Assembly (NCBI GenBank): GCA_001557505.1
Contig: LSAX01000006.1
Span: 1,178,001 to 1,242,000, forward strand
Direction of reading: 5' to 3'
Origin: Reticulascus tulasneorum
Taxonomy: Eukaryota; Ascomycota; Sordariomycetes; Glomerellales; Reticulascaceae
DNA: 64,000 bases
Position numbers and translations under genes: made by a program. Below are positions 60,832 through 64,000 of this stretch, piece by piece. Under the pieces are notes generated by a model. It searched no databases. It was not told where the DNA came from and was given only the letters and a program-made list of their open reading frames with translations. Every line of letters begins with the position of its first letter. Position 1 is the first letter of the stretch.

Positions 60832-61681
60832 ATGGGTATCTGGGAGGCCTTTTCCGATCTCGCTGAGGCGGTGAAGCCATGGGCTACAGTCGAAGCCGAG
60901 GCGCCGGCAGAAGAAGACAAGGTAAGCTGCGCGAGATAACTCAGTTCAAAAGCCCCGGGGATGCTGCGAAATTCGGTGACCCGGTCAGGATATCCCAATT
61001 GGATTCGGTATCGAATTTTCGAATGCTTCCATTGCTGGGAATTGCTTGAACATCTTGACTAACCTGTTTGGCAGGAGGAGAGCTCCGAAGAGGAATCCAA
61101 GGACGAGGAATCTGAAGAAAAGGACGAGGGTGAAGGTGAAGAAAAGGAGGAGCGTGAGGAGGAGGAGGAGGAGGAAGAAGAGGAAGACGAAGAAGAAATT
61201 GTCGATCCTAAGGACAAGCTTGAAGAGGGTAGGTACCACTGCAACCCCAAGACATTTGCGGCCTACGATTGCTTCAAATCCAACACGATGAATCACGAGC
61301 GATTTTTCGGGAACACGAGCGCCGTCATCGAAGAATCGGTCTTGTTTCAAGTTGACAAAGCACTCATAGCTAACGATTGGGATATTTAGATTGCAAGGAA
61401 TCAAAGCAGTGCGCTCCAGCAAAGCACCATTTCGACGAATGCGTTGAGCGAGTTCACGGCGCCGGCGAGGATGCTCCCAAGGAGGATTGTGTCGAAGAAT
61501 GTATGTGCCAAGGTCTTTTCAACGTCTATGGGGATCCATCTGAACATCCATATTCTCTTGCTACCCAATCTTCCTCATCAAGCGCCATTTTGGGCAAGGC
61601 TAATCCACGTGTCCAGTCTTCCATCTTGCACACTGCGCCACCCAGTGCGCGGCTCCCAAGCTCTGGTCTCAACTCAAATAA
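60832..61681 (+). CDS. QCR6: Ubiquinol-cytochrome c reductase subunit 6, acidic hinge protein
   Basis: Four exons: 60832-60921, 61075-61228, 61390-61500 and 61617-61681, coding for 139 residues (yeast Qcr6 has 147). The start MGIWEAFSDLAEAVKPW is followed by a very acidic tract (nearly all Glu/Asp, residues ~24-80). A hinge domain with paired cysteines comes next: DCKESKQCAPAKHHFDEC, KEDCVEEFFHLAHC and a C-terminal APKLWSQLK. The CVEEFFHL block is formed across intron 3. Qcr6 sits on the intermembrane side of respiratory complex III and helps cytochrome c docking with cytochrome c1. The ATG lies in CACAATGG context. All three introns fit fungal consensus and join in phase. Confidence 0.95.
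61155..61198 (+). repeat. GAG/GAA/GAC triplet repeat coding the Glu tract of QCR6
   Basis: Tandem GAG then GAA/GAC codons are visible directly and encode a poly-acidic run. Such tracts vary in length between strains. Confidence 0.8.
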
Positions 61682-63032
61682 TGGCCTCGTCCAGAATTCG
61701 ATAACCTCATTCGTTCAGCTTGATGGCATTGGCCTAGAATTTCTGGAATTCGCCTCGAACGTTGTGGTGCTGAGATGAGACGACCACCTTGGGTCCGTGG
61801 CGGGGAGCATCCTTGTACACTCTGTGGTGTGTGTAACAGGCTTGAAGTTGGGAATTGGCCACCGTTTGAGATGCGACAGCGTAACCCTGTCTTTGTACCA
61901 TATAGCCGCATCGCCATCAATAGATTTCTCTACTGCCTCAATAACATTCCTAAGCTATCTGTGTTGGCATGATTGAGACGCATATTATTTGTCGTTTGAC
62001 CGATGCAATGCGAGTAGATTCTGAACCAAAAGCAAAATCCTCCAGCAACTCGAAAGCCATATTCACACTAGGGACTCCAATGCAACCAAGGGTAGTCTCC
62101 AGAACTTGCCAGGTGAGTATGTGAGTCGATTAGCGTTCTATGCCGATACCTATATTGTGGCTCTTCCGCGAAGATCTACAGGCGTCAACGGCGAATGACC
62201 CCGGGCTGTCAGCAATCTATGGAGACCTAGATAATGCAGAAAAGCATTAGATTCCCGCCAACTTATTCCTCTCACCGGATAGTCGGACTGCCTTATCAAC
62301 AGACTGCTAGAAGAGACACTACTGCAACCTCAAACGGGGACGTTGGTGCGGAGAAACTTGGACATCATGACCGAATCCAGCAACCGGCCGAGACGTCGTC
62401 CAATAAACGCTGTCAACAGATCTTCCAACGCTTTGCCTCCCCCCTCTGTTTCTCTGATTCTAGGCATGTGAACTATCAGTTACGCCGACGCACCCACACA
62501 CATGAAGCGACCACCCGTCCACACGACCATGGATTGTGATGGCAAGATGTGCCGCGGCTGTCAGCACCCTATCAAGCTTTCCCTGGTTTGTCCTGCATTG
62601 AAATCGTTCAGGGCGCGGGCCTTGGACCCAGATTTCGTCGAAGAGGGTAGGAGGTGTATCCCGGAAGTTGGAGCAGGGCAGGGGTGCGAGAGGGGGGGCT
62701 TTGGTGTAAGCTTCTGACTGCTGAACGGAGAGTAGGGCGATAAATACGGAGGATTGGGGCGCAATTTCACCTGCGATGTCCTATTTCTGTCTTCTGGCTG
62801 TGTTGCTGTGCTTCTAGTGTTTAAGAAGAAAAATACACATACATCGAAGACTGCACATACGTTCTCACATGGTATTCAATGTCCGACAAGATCATTGAAA
62901 ATCTCAAGGTTATCGAGTAACGGGCTCATTCAGCGCCAAGAGGAAATCTCCAGCGGCGCGCACTAAACCCGAAGAGGGCAACTGCTCGTCTCGGCTCGTC
63001 TCCGTTCTCGTCCCATACTCCCCCCATCACAC
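61682..63032. other. Intergenic between QCR6 and the MFS gene
   Basis: No gene is supported in 1.35 kb. It contains the QCR6 3' UTR and the MFS promoter; short frames on both strands have no recognisable domain. Confidence 0.5.
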
Positions 63033-64000
63033 ATGGCTCGATCCCCCTTCTCCCGTCCTTGGGGCCAAAACTCTCGACCGGCACAGCAAGACGATGGCAT
63101 CGCGACGGACTCATACGTACTAGACGACAAGCTCTCAACCCGCGGCCTGATGACTTCTGCGACCGCCGAGCGCGGCGATTCGGCCGGATCGGGAGCGAAG
63201 CACGGGACGGTGCAGGACATCGAGCAACGGGACACCAACGACAGCGGGCTCGCGCCAGGCGACGGCGTCGCGGTGGACGGGGAGGCGCCGCGGTACCGCA
63301 CGTACAAGCGCCGGTGGTTTGGGCTGGTGCAGCTTACGTTTTTGAACATCATTGTCAGCTGGGATGTAAGTATTGTTCCCTTAAGTCTAAATTCGGGAAA
63401 GCGGCCGGAGAAGGTGTCAGCTCGCCACAGACCGCAAGGCGACGAATGGAACTTGAACTGACATGCAACCCTTTTAGTGGCTCACGTTCGCACCAGTCGC
63501 GCCGAATGCAGCAAAGTACTACGACGTAACCGAGTCGACACTCAACTGGCTATCGACCGCCTTCCTCTTCTCCTTCGTGTTCATCTTCCCCGTCACTATC
63601 CGCATCCTCCACTGGGGGCCCAAACCTTCGTTCATCACGGCCTCGGTGCTGATCCTCCTCGGGAATTGGATCCGCTATGCAGGCTCGCATTCCCGGGACG
63701 GGGGCAAATTCGGCGTCGTCATGTTCGGCCAGATCCTGACCGGACTGGCCCAGCCGTTTGTGCTGGCGGCGCCGACGCGGTACTCGGACATTTGGTTCAC
63801 AACACGGGGACGAGTTGCGGCGACAGCGCTGACGAGCCTGGCGAACCCGCTTGGCGCCGCTCTTGGACAGCTGATTAATCCGTTCTGGGTGAATTCCCCA
63901 GGCGATGTGTCGAGCATGGTGCTCTATGTGGCTATCATTGTACGTTTTCCCTTTTATGCGCTTATCCACAGCCTTTCGCTAACCTGCCGTAGTCGTCCGT
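63033..64000 (+). CDS. FLVCR-like major facilitator transporter, 5' part (cut by window end)
   Basis: Exons visible: 63033-63365, 63478-63939 and the first 8 nt of a third from 63993. The first ~90 residues are a polar cytosolic tail. TM1 starts near [19 protein letters not shown] and continues across intron 1 into WLTFAPVAP. Typical FLVCR/MFS landmarks follow: [52 protein letters not shown] and [14 protein letters not shown]. About five to six of the expected twelve helices lie inside the window. The family carries heme, choline or related small cargo across plasma or mitochondrial membranes in animals; the fungal cargo is not established. The intron 2 acceptor TAG at 63991-63992 has a CTAAC branch. 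Confidence 0.88.

Noticed and set aside
62754..63032. Short open frames just upstream of the MFS gene as a possible N-terminal extension
   Set aside because: They lie in other frames and lack family sequence; the ATG at 63033 gives a normal-length cytosolic tail.
1..64000. tRNA genes, rRNA, CRISPR arrays, intact transposons, viral remnants
   Set aside because: I looked for tRNA A/B-box patterns (GGTTCGAxxC), long direct or inverted repeats and polymerase or transposase motifs and saw none that held up; a tRNAscan-SE, Infernal and RepeatMasker run would be decisive.

Overview
This window is nuclear DNA of a filamentous ascomycete (Pezizomycotina, probably a Sordariomycete-like genome). The evidence is short introns (mostly 44-110 nt) with GTAAGT-like donors, CTAAC/CTGAC branch sites and CAG/TAG acceptors; single-gene transcription units on both strands separated by long non-coding gaps; CACAATG/CCATCATGG-type start contexts; and typical fungal families (Scp160, Ste20, Rsc9, Age2, Sft1, Ysc84, Qcr6). 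I saw no bacterial operons, CRISPR array, rRNA, tRNA, intact transposon or virus. Exon joins were worked out by hand from splice signals and reading phase; every multi-exon model given here closes in frame.

Left part (1-25.6 kb), housekeeping and signalling: the C-terminus of the 60S biogenesis factor REI1 (+); the multi-KH RNA-binding protein SCP160/vigilin (-); a 4.3 kb gap; the PAK-family kinase STE20 (+); a mitochondrial-looking short-chain dehydrogenase of D-arabinitol dehydrogenase type (-); a 6.3 kb gap with no convincing gene; and the ARID chromatin-remodelling subunit RSC9 (-).

Middle (26.4-36.4 kb): divergent from RSC9 lies an 820-residue protein whose N-terminus looks like the meiotic break factor Rec114 and whose C-terminal third carries a dense array of x-Q-T motifs resembling dynein light chain (LC8) docking sites. 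This is the most intriguing locus in the window. Then come a small hypothetical ORF (-), methionine-R-sulfoxide reductase MXR2 (-), ArfGAP AGE2 (+), the SNARE SFT1/BET1-like (-) and the actin-patch protein YSC84 (+).

Accessory segment (37.3-44.5 kb): a small unknown gene, a CorA-like two-helix membrane protein without the GMN signature, and a protein kinase/vWA fusion with DPG in place of DFG. These are lineage-restricted families set between core genes.

Right part (46.2-64 kb): glycerol-3-phosphate acyltransferase (GPT2/SCT1), the sucrase/ferredoxin-like protein APD1, a formin-like GBD/FH3 protein with no FH2 domain, an RraA-like aldolase family protein (-), a WBP2/GRAM protein whose first intron is open throughout, complex III hinge protein QCR6, and the 5' part of an FLVCR-like MFS transporter cut by the window end. 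Several genes touch membrane traffic and cortical actin (AGE2, SFT1, YSC84, STE20, the GBD/FH3 protein), but in fungi such proximity does not imply an operon.
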